From Chloroflexota bacterium (lineage in GTDB: Bacteria; Chloroflexota; Anaerolineae; Aggregatilineales; Phototrophicaceae), in the NCBI GenBank assembly GCA_028875245.1, contig JAPPEU010000057.1:37489-101488 (forward strand): a DNA stretch of 64,000 nt, read 5' to 3'. Shown piece after piece: positions 17,327-26,741 of this stretch (the stretch's first letter is position 1; each line of letters begins with the position of its first letter). The position numbers were made by a program, and so were the translations under genes. The notes beneath the pieces were generated by a model. That model did not search any database, was not told the origin of the DNA, and worked only from the letters and a program-made list of their open reading frames with translations.

Positions 17327-19117
17327 TTATTCCTCCGCTATTGCATAAAGCGCGGTCTGTTCCGCATCCGTTCGTTTCCCCACTTCAGAATAGATTCTAT
17401 CCAAAAGTTGACCGCGCGACCCGCTGAAACTCGCCAACGCCGGCGTATTCGCCCACGATGTCCAGTTGCTGCGGTCGCCGGCCGAGACAGGCTGGTTGAG
17501 ATTGGCTTGGTAGCCATCTCCCAGGAAGCCGCGCAAAGCGAAGAACTGCAAAGCCTCATAGTGGTCATCGCCGGGCGCCGCGTCCTCATAGTAGGTCAGC
17601 ACCGCGCCGGCCGCAAGAAGACGGCGCTGCATCTCGATGACATTGGCCTCGCGCACCGATGTGCCGTCATCAAGGCTGACGTTGATGGCGATGCCGGCCG
17701 CCTCGCCCAGCGCCATCCAGCAGGGTTCCATGCGCAGCGTGCTGAAGCCGATGTGCGTGCCCGATGCCGGCGCCGGTATCAACAGGTTCTCGACGTCCAG
17801 CGGCACGATGACGCCGTAGGGGACGCAGTAGGGAGTGGTGGGGTAGGTGAAGATGCCGTCCGTATGCGGGCGCCCTTCTTCACGTTTCAAGCAGGCGTGT
17901 GAATCCAGGGCGTAGTGGCTGGCGGTGATGCTGGTTATGTGCGCGCGCGCCCCCCGTTTGGAGAGGGCGTCGTGGGCGGTGAAGAGATACTCGCCGCGGA
18001 TGCGCCGCCCCTCGCGCACGTAGATCTGACGCGGGAAGTTGTCGTTGTCGCTGAATTCGTCGCGCGCCAGCCCCCAGCGATTGCAGCGCTCGCGAAAATC
18101 AGCCGGCAGCTCGGGATCGTTCTGCGCGAAGTAAAACAGGCCCAGGATGTAATCGCGCAGGCGCTGGGCGAAGCGATCGCGCCAATCCCAACTGGCAGTG
18201 GGGTAGGGCCAATTCTCTTCCGGCAGATCGGTCGAGATGAAGGCGGCGTGCTGATTGTTGCCGTCGACTTTGTCATTGGGCAGGCGCGCCATATTGGTGA
18301 TGGCGCCGATGCCATCGAACTCCAGCGGCTTTGGCGGGCCGGCAAAGCGATTCAGGCGCACATCATCAATCAGCGAGACGAACTCCTCGCGATGGTAGGT
18401 CGGCGGCTTCTGGATCCGCCTCAAGTTCGCCGGGTTGTCGGTAAGCGCCAGGCGGTAATTGTAAGACTGCACGGCGTTGTCGCCTTGCCCGGTGGAGTGG
18501 TATTCGTCGACCGGCGCGTCCCAGCGCTGGTAAAATTTGCCGGCGCATGGCTCGCCGTATTCGTTCGCCCCTTCGCGGCCCAGCATGTATGGCGCGCCCG
18601 CCGCCGCCGCCAGGTCGCCTTCGTAAGTGGCGTCGACGAAGACCTTCGCCCGATAGATTTCTTCGGCGCCGCTTTCGCGGTTGATGATTTTGATCGCGCT
18701 TAAGGCAGCGCCGTCTTTGATCGCGTTGCTCGGCTCGTGGTTGAATTGCCGCATCGTGCGGACTTCGAGCAAGTCGCCTTGTTCGGCGATCATTTGATGC
18801 AGGATCATCTCGGCGACATGGGGCTCGAAGCGGTAGCCGTCGCTGCAATCGATCACTTGCTGCGAATCCGCGCCATATTTGTCGCTGTAATGCTGCTTGA
18901 CGCGCCCGATAAATTCCAGAAAGAGACCGCCGGTGGCGCCGCGGGTGTGGATGTCGGTGGCGCCGAGTCCATTGGCGGGCAAACCGCCGATATACGCGCT
19001 CCGCTCGAGGATGACCGCCCGCCGCCCCGCTTTGGCGACGCTGATGCCGGTCATGATGCCGGCCGGCGTGCCGCCGACGATGACGGCTTCAAATTCGAAT
19101 GATGGGGGAGGCGTCAT
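17327..19117 (-). CDS. FAD-dependent oxidoreductase (FAD_oxidored type)
   Basis: FEAVIVGGTPAGIMTGISVAKAGRRAVILERSAYIGGLPANGLGATD. Confidence 0.85.
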   Translation of the reverse strand: MTPPPSFEFEAVIVGGTPAGIMTGISVAKAGRRAVILERSAYIGGLPANGLGATDIHTRGATGGLFLEFIGRVKQHYSDKYGADSQQVIDCSDGYRFEPHVAEMILHQMIAEQGDLLEVRTMRQFNHEPSNAIKDGAALSAIKIINRESGAEEIYRAKVFVDATYEGDLAAAAGAPYMLGREGANEYGEPCAGKFYQRWDAPVDEYHSTGQGDNAVQSYNYRLALTDNPANLRRIQKPPTYHREEFVSLIDDVRLNRFAGPPKPLEFDGIGAITNMARLPNDKVDGNNQHAAFISTDLPEENWPYPTASWDWRDRFAQRLRDYILGLFYFAQNDPELPADFRERCNRWGLARDEFSDNDNFPRQIYVREGRRIRGEYLFTAHDALSKRGARAHITSITASHYALDSHACLKREEGRPHTDGIFTYPTTPYCVPYGVIVPLDVENLLIPAPASGTHIGFSTLRMEPCWMALGEAAGIAINVSLDDGTSVREANVIEMQRRLLAAGAVLTYYEDAAPGDDHYEALQFFALRGFLGDGYQANLNQPVSAGDRSNWTSWANTPALASFSGSRGQLLDRIYSEVGKRTDAEQTALYAIAEE

Positions 19118-19146
19118 GCAATAGACCTTCCGTTTGATTGTACGAC

Positions 19147-19252
19147 GGGCGACCCAATGGATCGCCCCTACATTTACCAGAATGGCGGGCGACCCAATGG
19201 CTCGCCCCTACGGATTCGCGATTGGAGGGCGCGTCACCGCCTCGCCCCTAGA
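19147..19252 (-). repeat. Three family A hairpins in tandem, 40-bp period
   Basis: gggcgacccaatggatcgcccctaca (19147), gggcgacccaatggctcgcccctacg (19187), gggcgcgtcaccgcctcgccccta (19227). Confidence 0.85.
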
Positions 19253-19278
19253 GATTTGCGTTTTGCGGGCTTGGCCAT

Positions 19279-19617
19279 TTATTCCTTCAATGCCAGCGAA
19301 ACCAGCACTGTAATTGATGTCCCGTCCTTTAGGGAGCCGCGCAGCCGCAGCCAGCCGCCGAAGTGCGTCACCCGGCCGAATGTGACCGCATCCACCGTCG
19401 TCGGCAGGTCAAAAACTGTACCCTCGTCGGCCCAATGGATGCCGTCCGCGGAGATCTGAACGCGGGCGATGCCGCTGAAATCCGGCGAGACATCCAGCGC
19501 GCGCACGAAGAAGATCGCCTCGCTGGCCCAAGCCGACTCGTAGGGCTCGCTCGCGAACTCACCCTGCCAGATGACATTCCGTTCAACAGTCGCGGTATAG
19601 CTTCGTCTGAGCGCCAT
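19279..19617 (-). CDS. Hypothetical protein
   Basis: ORF 2 bp downstream of the 19620-20474 CDS on the same strand. Confidence 0.5.
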   Translation of the reverse strand: MALRRSYTATVERNVIWQGEFASEPYESAWASEAIFFVRALDVSPDFSGIARVQISADGIHWADEGTVFDLPTTVDAVTFGRVTHFGGWLRLRGSLKDGTSITVLVSLALKE

Positions 19618-19619
19618 GA

Positions 19620-20474
19620 TTAAAACTCCCCGCTGAGCAGCACAGAATCGAGATAGAGGAAGGCGCGCTTGTCACGATTGGTCTGCACCCAGAAGGCGGC
19701 GTTGAGCATGCAGTTCAGGTTGGGCATGGCCGGGATAGTGATGTATTTCAGCGCCGCGCCGTCGTAGACTAGGTCATTGCACTGAAAGCCGAGGAAGCGC
19801 CGTTCAGCGAGGTCAAAGTTCACACGCAGATAGTGCCAGTTCATCTTGGTGGCTATTTCGTTGTAGCAGAGCTCTTGCGCCGGCGCGTCGACAAATTCCC
19901 AGAATTCGGGTCCGAGATGCGGGGTCGAGACCGTCTCGCCTCTATCGCCGATCTTCTGGAAGGCAGGCGTCTCGCCTTTGACTTGCCAGCGATTAATCAT
20001 GTCGCCGCCTTGCGCGTTGAGATAACGTAAATGCGGCATCCAGCGGATGTCTGGGTTCATGCCGTCTTGCAAGTCAAAGAGCACGCCAAAGGCGCGCACA
20101 TCATTGGACGACAGGCGCAATTCGGAAGCTTCCGGCTTGAAACAGAAATAAGCTTCCAGTTGAACGGGTCCCGGCTTGCGAAACGTCACCCGCTTGATGC
20201 TGGTTGCCAGTGACCCTTCACGCGCTCGACTGGCAAGCTTTAGGGCATAGGTGCCTTCCATTGAACCCGCCGTGCCGGTATCCCACATCGTCAAATTGCT
20301 GATCATCGGCGGCCGATAATCGGCGGAGAGCGGTATGATCGAGTCCAGCGTATGCTCATAATTGCCGATCAATTCGGACCAGCCGTTCACGCCTTCGTCG
20401 AAGTCATCATAGAAGATGATTCGCTTCAGGGGATCGAAGCGGCTAAGGCGTGGATCGACCGAGTAGATGCTCAA
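19620..20474 (-). CDS. Hypothetical protein, likely beta-sandwich
   Basis: MSIYSVDPRLSRFDPLKRIIFYDDFDEGVNGWSELIGNYEHT...; 284-aa ORF. Confidence 0.6.
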   Translation of the reverse strand: MSIYSVDPRLSRFDPLKRIIFYDDFDEGVNGWSELIGNYEHTLDSIIPLSADYRPPMISNLTMWDTGTAGSMEGTYALKLASRAREGSLATSIKRVTFRKPGPVQLEAYFCFKPEASELRLSSNDVRAFGVLFDLQDGMNPDIRWMPHLRYLNAQGGDMINRWQVKGETPAFQKIGDRGETVSTPHLGPEFWEFVDAPAQELCYNEIATKMNWHYLRVNFDLAERRFLGFQCNDLVYDGAALKYITIPAMPNLNCMLNAAFWVQTNRDKRAFLYLDSVLLSGEF

Positions 20475-20517
20475 GATGTTTGCCTCCTAATGATTCCTGC
20501 CCTTAGTTAGAAAATGT

Positions 20518-20793
20518 CTACGACTCCATTAGTGACGGCAGCACATACCACTCATCTTCACCGGGGGAATCATATTTCATCCAATCCGTATCGGGAGACG
20601 TCAAGATGTCGACCAACAACTCCATTACGCCGCCCCGCCTAATGCTCGCGACTTCTACTGTATTGGCGCCGTTGATATCGTCCATTTCCTTTAATTCCGC
20701 GCGGAGCCACTCCTGATAATCACCGCGGCCGAATCGTTCCAGTTTCACCGCGTTAGCGTATTTCAGAATATTCAGGACACCTGGATTTTCCAT
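20518..20793 (-). CDS. Hypothetical small protein
   Basis: Intact ORF MENPGVLNILKYANAVKLERFGRGDYQEWLRAELKEMDD...; no family recognised. Confidence 0.45.
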   Translation of the reverse strand: MENPGVLNILKYANAVKLERFGRGDYQEWLRAELKEMDDINGANTVEVASIRRGGVMELLVDILTSPDTDWMKYDSPGEDEWYVLPSLMES

Positions 20794-20851
20794 CGCAACC
20801 ACCCTACTCCTGTCTGCTGCTTCTGCCGTTTTTTGACATCTCGCCCGCTAC

Positions 20852-20864
20852 AGGGTACACTACC
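20852..20864. repeat. Solo right terminus of MITE family 2
   Basis: AGGGTACACTACC, matching the right end of element 2b. Confidence 0.4.
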
Positions 20865-20939
20865 ATCGTCTAAACAATGTGGGTAGCAATTCGTCCAAGT
20901 ATAGCCAGCGTGCGGCAAACTGCAAATCAACATGCCGTG

Positions 20940-21076
20940 GGTAGTGTATCGAAGTCGGTGGAAATTCATTTTCACCACAAAGGAAAGAAGGACACAAAGA
21001 AATTGCATATAGCCTACGTTTCTCGGTGTCCTCGGTGGTAAAGTTTTTTTGTTTCCACCGAAAGGGATACACTTCC
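20940..21076. mobile_element. MITE-like element 2a (8-bp TSD ATGCCGTG at 20932-20939 and 21077-21084)
   Basis: Termini GGTAGTGTATCGAAGTCGGTGGAAA / TTTCCACCGAAAGGGATACACTTCC; family B core. Confidence 0.7.
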
Positions 21077-21153
21077 ATGCCGTGCAATCGAGTTGTGTAG
21101 CAATGGCGGAAACGCCAATTGATTCGCCCATTATATTTCGATAGGAGGATACC

Positions 21154-22533
21154 ATGAAAGTCTCACGTTTATTTGGCTTGGCAATCGCTGTAATGATGCT
21201 CTTTTCGCTCGGCTTAGTACCGACGCTCGCGCAATGCGACGGCGAGGTCATCGAGCTCGAGTTCATGAATTGGTGGGGCGCCGCCCGCGAAGCGCTGATG
21301 GATACGCTCATTGGCCACTTCGAAGCGGAGAATCCCTGCGTCAGGGTCATCAACCAGGTACAGCCCTGGGATAACCGCGCCGAACTGCTCGCCACCGCCG
21401 CCGCCAGCAGCAACCCGCCCGGCATCATCATGTCGACGCGGCCGGAGACCTATCAGTTTGCCATCAGCGGCTTGATCATCCCGATCGATTCTTTCGTGGA
21501 GGCGCATGGCACTGACCTCAGTGTCTTCTATGATGGCGAGATTGGTCTGCAATACTGGAACGGCGAACTTTATGGCTTGCCGATGCCGACCGCCGGCGGA
21601 TTGACCAGCTTGTACATATACAACAAAGACATGCTGCGCGATGCCGGTTTTGACCCGGAAGCTCCGCCGAAAACCTGGCAAGAGTTGGAAGAGATGTCTG
21701 CGGCGATTACCGTTGCCGATCCGATGGGTGTTGATGTTATGGGCACTCAAGTAATCGGAATAACCGGAGAAGATGCGTCATTTGTCTCCTGGCTGTATAC
21801 GAACAATGGCAGGTATTCCTCGGATGATGGTCGCACCTTGCTCTTCAACAGCCCGGAAGGCATAGAAACGCTTGAGTGGATGGTCAACTTCACCAACAAC
21901 ATAAACGGCGGCGTGGAAAATGTGGCAGACTTCTTCCAGGACACCGCCTTTGCCCAAGGCGATCATCCATGGTACGACAATCAACTTGCCTTCCTCCGTA
22001 TCAACACTTCCTTCTATGGTCACTACAACGTGAACGATCCGGAGGGTTATGCCGATACGAGCCATTGGGGCACGATGCTGCGGCCCTACAACGGAGACAA
22101 TCCAGACGCGACCCATGCCGGCACAACAGGATACAATTACAGCGGCGCCTGGGCTTACACGATTCCAGCAGTGCATTCGCCCGAGAAACAAGAAGCTGCC
22201 TTCAAGTTCGCCGAATTCATCGGTGTCCATCCCTTGGGAGGCTGCGCCTTCCTGTTCGCGCAGAGCCGGCCCTCGCCAGTGCGGGAATGCAACGAGAATC
22301 CGGCTTACTACGAAGTCAACCCCACGTGGTCCGTGGTGCTTGAAGGCTTGGCTACCGATGTGGCCGTATCGATCACACCGGTTCAAGGACAGCTGGCTGA
22401 GATCCTTGCCAACGCTATCGAAGAAGCTCTGTTCGGCGTGAAGTCGCCGGCTGACGCGCTCAACGACGCGCATGCCGAGATGCAGGCGCTGCTGGATGAA
22501 TTCTGGGCGGAATTCGACGCCGACAATATGTAG
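21154..22533 (+). CDS. ABC transporter substrate-binding protein (CUT1 sugar-type)
   Basis: Signal peptide; LEFMNWWGAAREALMDTLIGHFEAENP; followed by two permeases. Confidence 0.85.
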   Translation: MKVSRLFGLAIAVMMLFSLGLVPTLAQCDGEVIELEFMNWWGAAREALMDTLIGHFEAENPCVRVINQVQPWDNRAELLATAAASSNPPGIIMSTRPETYQFAISGLIIPIDSFVEAHGTDLSVFYDGEIGLQYWNGELYGLPMPTAGGLTSLYIYNKDMLRDAGFDPEAPPKTWQELEEMSAAITVADPMGVDVMGTQVIGITGEDASFVSWLYTNNGRYSSDDGRTLLFNSPEGIETLEWMVNFTNNINGGVENVADFFQDTAFAQGDHPWYDNQLAFLRINTSFYGHYNVNDPEGYADTSHWGTMLRPYNGDNPDATHAGTTGYNYSGAWAYTIPAVHSPEKQEAAFKFAEFIGVHPLGGCAFLFAQSRPSPVRECNENPAYYEVNPTWSVVLEGLATDVAVSITPVQGQLAEILANAIEEALFGVKSPADALNDAHAEMQALLDEFWAEFDADNM

Positions 22534-22536
22534 GCG

Positions 22537-22655
22537 CCGCCCCCCAATCCCCCGACCTCTTCCCCCACAAGGAGGGAAGGGGAGAACTACTGTAATCGGG
22601 TGAAGATGGTAAGTCCCTCCCTCTTTATGGGGGAGGGATTTAGGGTAGGGGTTTC
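22537..22655. repeat. Family C repeat at SBP-permease junction
   Basis: ccccccaatcccccgacctcttccccc...ggagggaagggga...tccctccctctttatgggggaggga. Confidence 0.65.
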
Positions 22656-23637
22656 GGAGAAAACCGTGCAAGCCTCTTTGAAATCAAAACATGTTCAACA
22701 CGACGCCACCCGGAAGCTGCGGCTGCAGGAGTGGTGGTTCCGCAACCGCGCCTTGATCGGCTTCGCGTTTATCTTCCCCTGGTTTGCCGGCTTCATCATC
22801 TTTGACGCCTTGCCCTTCATCTACAATTTGTACCTGAGCTTCACCGATTATCAGATCGGCACAAGGGGTATACCGCCCTGGATAGGCTTTGAAAACTACA
22901 TCGACATCTTCACCGATGACAAGCTCTTCGGCAAGAGCATGTATAACACGGTGTATTATCTGGGATTCAGCGTACCCTTGCGTCTGGTCTTCGCCTTCTT
23001 GATTGCGCTGATTTTGAATTTGCGCGTGCGAGGGATGGAACTCTATCGCACCTTGTTCTACGTGCCATCGGTGGTGCCATTGGTCGCCGCGACGGTGATA
23101 TTCGCCGGTTTCCTCAACACGCGCTATGGATTTCTCAATCAGTTTCTCGTGCTCATTGGCGCCACGCCGGTGCGCTGGCTGTCGTCGCCGGACGCGATAA
23201 AACCGTCGCTGATCTTGCTCAGCCTCTGGGGCTTCGGCGGGCAGATGATCATCTTCCTGGCCGGCTTGCAGAGCATTCCGGAAGATCTGTATGAGGCGGC
23301 GGCGATTGACGGCGGGACCGGCTGGCATCGCCTCGTCTATATCACCGTCCCGCTGATGACGCCGACGATATTCTTCAATTTGCTCTTGGGTTTGATCGGC
23401 GGCTTTCAGATATTTGAACAGGTCTTCATTCTCATCGGGACCAATGGGGGACCCTTGCAAGCGGGACTTGTTTACATGCTACATGTTTACAATAAAGCCT
23501 TTCGAGATTTCGAGTTTGGCTATTCGGCCGCGCTGTCCGTGATTTTGTTCCTTATCATCTTTGTTTTGACTATCATGCTCGTCTACACCTCGAATCGCTG
23601 GGTGTTTTACGGGGATGCGCAAGATGATGAGACCTAA
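22600..23637 (+). CDS. ABC sugar-type permease (MalF/UgpA-like)
   Basis: YEAAAIDGGTGWHRLVYITVPLMTPTIFFN EAA loop. Start uncertain: ATG 22600 lies in a repeat; GTG 22666 is an alternative. Confidence 0.8.
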   Translation: MKMVSPSLFMGEGFRVGVSEKTVQASLKSKHVQHDATRKLRLQEWWFRNRALIGFAFIFPWFAGFIIFDALPFIYNLYLSFTDYQIGTRGIPPWIGFENYIDIFTDDKLFGKSMYNTVYYLGFSVPLRLVFAFLIALILNLRVRGMELYRTLFYVPSVVPLVAATVIFAGFLNTRYGFLNQFLVLIGATPVRWLSSPDAIKPSLILLSLWGFGGQMIIFLAGLQSIPEDLYEAAAIDGGTGWHRLVYITVPLMTPTIFFNLLLGLIGGFQIFEQVFILIGTNGGPLQAGLVYMLHVYNKAFRDFEFGYSAALSVILFLIIFVLTIMLVYTSNRWVFYGDAQDDET

Positions 23638-23660
23638 GCTGGGGACCCTAGGGTGCAGGC

Positions 23661-24515
23661 ATGATTGAAGATCCCAGAGCAAAAATGGTTCGTTACATCA
23701 TGATCTATACGATTTTGAGCTTGGGCGCGATTGTGATGATGGTGCCGCTGCTATGGACTGTCTCGACGTCGCTGAAAACCCGCGACAAGATCACGATTCG
23801 CCGGCTGGAGCTCATCCCGGATCCAGTCGCCTTTGAGAATTATCCTTACCTCTTCGAGGCGCGCCCGATCCTGCAATACACGCGCAACACGATGGTCATC
23901 GTGGTCGCCTCGCTGTTTGGCGCCTGGGTGCCCTGTACGCTGGCCGGTTACGCTTTCGCGCGGATTCCTTTCCCGGGGCGGAATATATTCTTCGGCATCT
24001 TGCTGGCGACGATGATGTTGCCTTATGTGGTGCGATTAATTCCCTTATTCCTGTTTTTCGACGAGATCGGCTGGACGCGCACCTTCGGACCGCTGATCTT
24101 GCCGCGCGTCCTCGGGCATAATGCCTTCTATATCTTTTTGTATCGGCAATTTTTCCGTGGCATACCGGAAGACATTTACGACTCGGCTCGCATTGACGGC
24201 TGTTCCGAATTCGGCGTTTGGTGGCGCATATTCATGCCCATGTCGCGGCCGGTGCTGGCGGCGGTATCGATCTTCGCCTTCTCCTTCGCTTGGAACGACT
24301 TCCTCAATCCGCTGATATACCTGGGTTCGAACAAGGAACTCTGGACACTTGCGCTGGGCTTGAACGCCTTGCAGGGTTTTGAAGGCGAGGACAACAGCCT
24401 CAACTTGATCATGGTCTTCTCGATGCTGATGATCATACCGATGCTGATCGTCTTCTACTTCGGGCAGAAGCATTTGATCACAGGCGTGACGGCATCGGGC
24501 AGCCTCAAGGGATAG
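23661..24515 (+). CDS. ABC sugar-type permease (MalG/UgpE-like)
   Basis: IYDSARIDGCSEFGVWWRIFMPMSRPVLAAVSIFAF EAA loop. Confidence 0.85.
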   Translation: MIEDPRAKMVRYIMIYTILSLGAIVMMVPLLWTVSTSLKTRDKITIRRLELIPDPVAFENYPYLFEARPILQYTRNTMVIVVASLFGAWVPCTLAGYAFARIPFPGRNIFFGILLATMMLPYVVRLIPLFLFFDEIGWTRTFGPLILPRVLGHNAFYIFLYRQFFRGIPEDIYDSARIDGCSEFGVWWRIFMPMSRPVLAAVSIFAFSFAWNDFLNPLIYLGSNKELWTLALGLNALQGFEGEDNSLNLIMVFSMLMIIPMLIVFYFGQKHLITGVTASGSLKG

Positions 24516-24520
24516 ACCCC

Positions 24521-25999
24521 TTGGATTCCTCCGCCGCCGAAAAACCCAACATCGTTTACATCGTGCTGGATCAGTGGCGCGGCGATTGCCTGGGCGTCGC
24601 GGACAGCGCGCATCCGGTGATGACGCCGCATTTCGATCAGATCGCCTATGAGGGCATCTGGTACCGGCGCGCCTATGCCGACTGTCCGATCTGCATGCCC
24701 CAACGCGCGACCATGCTCACAGGCTTCAGCGCCAGCCAGCACGGCATGCCCTACAACAACATGAGCGGACCGCGCAGTCCAATCGTAATGGAGCAGAGCC
24801 TGCCTTTCCGCCTGACGCGCGAAGCGGGGTATCAGACCAAGGCGGTCGGCAAGATGCACTTTTGGCCCGAGCGCGCCCGCTTTGGCTTTGAAGATATCAG
24901 CTTGCATCCGAACGATTATGTCAACTTTCTCGAGGAGCAAGGTTACGGCGGCGCCTACCGCGGGCATGGCTTGGGCGGCAACGAGGTGTATCCGGCGGTC
25001 AGCGCTGTCCCGGAGCGGCTGACGCATACACATTGGATCGTCGATGAAGGCATCCGTTTTTTGGGCCGCCGCGATCCTGATTGCCCGTTCATGCTCTGGC
25101 TGGTCTTTGAGGCGCCGCACAGCCCATTCGATCCGCCAGCGCCTTATGATCGCATGTATGATGACTTCGTTATTCCGGAAGCGGTCATTGGCGATTGGGT
25201 GGGCACAGATGACGAGCCGCCGTCGCTAACTGCGGATCGCATCGCGAGGAATGCCGATCGCATAAGTCCACAGATACTGAAGCGGGCGCGGCGCCACTAC
25301 TACGGGCAAATCACGCATATTGATTATCAGCTGGGGCGCCTCTTCGGCGAGCTCAAGCGCCGGGGCCTCTACGACAACACCGTCATCGTCATCACCTCGG
25401 ATCATGGCGAGCATCTGGGCGATCATCGCCTCTTCGCCAAGGTCAGCTTTTTGGAATCTTCGGCGCGCGTGCCGATCATCCTGCGTCTGCCGCGGGCGCA
25501 TGACCGCAAAACCCCTCTCGGCCCTCTCGATGCATCAGGAGGAAGGCTGTACAATCGACGGGTAAATAGCCCGGCACTGACCGCCGATATCGTACCGACA
25601 TTGCTTCAGCTGGCGGGTTTGCAGCCGGCGGCGGAAATGGATGGCGTCTCGCTGCTGCAGCTTTCTGATGAACGCGTTGTCTGCGGTGAAACACAGCAGT
25701 CGGTCTTCGTCACCGACGGCCGCTACAAGTTCATCCATTATTTTGCAAACGGCGTTGAGCAGCTCTTTGACCTGTCGACCGACAGCGATGATCTGTTCAA
25801 TCTCGCCGCCGTCGATGCCTGCGCCGATGTGAAAGCAGCGTTGAAGTCCCGGCTGGTCGCCTATTTGACCGAGCGGGCGCGACCCGCGGCGGTCGACGGC
25901 GAACTGCTGACAGAGCCATCGTCGTTGGATGTCGACGAACTTAGGGCGCGGAACACGGCCGCCTGGCGCGGGCCGCTGCGTTATGGGGATGGATACTAG
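24521..25999 (+). CDS. Sulfatase family protein
   Basis: NIVYIVLDQWRGDCLGVA; CPICMPQRATMLTGFSASQHG (CxPxR); TSDHGEHLGDH; TTG start 5 bp after permease. Confidence 0.85.
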   Translation: MDSSAAEKPNIVYIVLDQWRGDCLGVADSAHPVMTPHFDQIAYEGIWYRRAYADCPICMPQRATMLTGFSASQHGMPYNNMSGPRSPIVMEQSLPFRLTREAGYQTKAVGKMHFWPERARFGFEDISLHPNDYVNFLEEQGYGGAYRGHGLGGNEVYPAVSAVPERLTHTHWIVDEGIRFLGRRDPDCPFMLWLVFEAPHSPFDPPAPYDRMYDDFVIPEAVIGDWVGTDDEPPSLTADRIARNADRISPQILKRARRHYYGQITHIDYQLGRLFGELKRRGLYDNTVIVITSDHGEHLGDHRLFAKVSFLESSARVPIILRLPRAHDRKTPLGPLDASGGRLYNRRVNSPALTADIVPTLLQLAGLQPAAEMDGVSLLQLSDERVVCGETQQSVFVTDGRYKFIHYFANGVEQLFDLSTDSDDLFNLAAVDACADVKAALKSRLVAYLTERARPAAVDGELLTEPSSLDVDELRARNTAAWRGPLRYGDGY

Positions 26000-26017
26000 C
26001 GGGCCAGGAGCGCGGGC

Positions 26018-26401
26018 TTACTGCAGCGCCAGGTAGTCGCCGACAATGGTGGTGAATTTGATGCGGTTGCCGAAGGGATCGCAGCAGAAGAAGCGCGGGC
26101 GGCCCGGGATAACCTCCCCATCGTAAGGCGAATAACCGGCCGCGACCAGTTTCTGCCGCATGCCGGGCACGTCATCCACCACCAGGCAGAAATGTCGATT
26201 GGATGTATCGCCCAGCGGCTCTTCGCGGAAGCAATGCAATTCGGCGTCTTCACCCAATTTGAACCAGATGACCTCGGCCGCCTGGATGCTGTTTGGCGCG
26301 GCGATCTCCGGCAAACCCAGCAGCTCGCCATAGAAGGCGCGCGTCAGGGCCTCGCTGCCGGGCGGGCGCGGAATGCTGACATGCTGTAGACGAACGCTCA
26401 T
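26018..26401 (-). CDS. VOC (glyoxalase/bleomycin resistance) superfamily protein
   Basis: LQHVSIPRPPGSEALTRAFYGELLGLPE...FFCCDPFGNRIKF; start at internal Met. Confidence 0.8.
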   Translation of the reverse strand: MSVRLQHVSIPRPPGSEALTRAFYGELLGLPEIAAPNSIQAAEVIWFKLGEDAELHCFREEPLGDTSNRHFCLVVDDVPGMRQKLVAAGYSPYDGEVIPGRPRFFCCDPFGNRIKFTTIVGDYLALQ

Positions 26402-26531
26402 CGCTGACCCTCGCAGTCTCTCTGACGAATAAGTCAATTTTACCAGAACTGGCGGCAGTGTATCGAATTCGGTTGAAAATCTTTGAGCCAGTCCTCGAAT
26501 TTTTTCATCAACCCCCAATACCTAAGATTTT

Positions 26532-26556
26532 GTAGGGGCGACTCTTGAGTCGCCCA
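26532..26556 (+). repeat. Family A hairpin
   Basis: gtaggggcgactcttgagtcgccca. Confidence 0.85.
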
Positions 26557-26571
26557 CTGTCAAACCGCCGA

Positions 26572-26597
26572 CGGGTGAGCCTTGGCTCGCCCCTACA
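26572..26597 (-). repeat. Family A hairpin
   Basis: cgggtgagccttggctcgcccctaca. Confidence 0.8.
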
Positions 26598-26741
26598 GAC
26601 TGCTAGATGGATGCAATTTACCTATTTCAACCGAAAAGGGTACACTACCGAACTGGCCTCTGTCTTGACACAATCCCGCTGCCAGGCTAAACTGTGTGAA
26701 AATGTGCGGAGTATGTGCAAATGCACAACAGCGACTGACCG

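Larger units (their letters stand above)
26454..26649. mobile_element. MITE-like element 2b (8-bp TSD GAACTGGC at 26446-26453 and 26650-26657)
   Basis: Termini GGCAGTGTATCGAATTCGGTTGAAA / TTTCAACCGAAAAGGGTACACTACC; contains two family A hairpins. Confidence 0.7.

Noticed and set aside
15070-17902. Two 309-392-aa + strand ORFs opposite FAD oxidoreductases and PhyH
   Set aside because: Minus-strand genes carry clear family motifs; + ORFs do not.
19147-19252. CRISPR array
   Set aside because: Only three palindromic family A units with near-identical spacers; same element is dispersed through the window and no cas genes are present.
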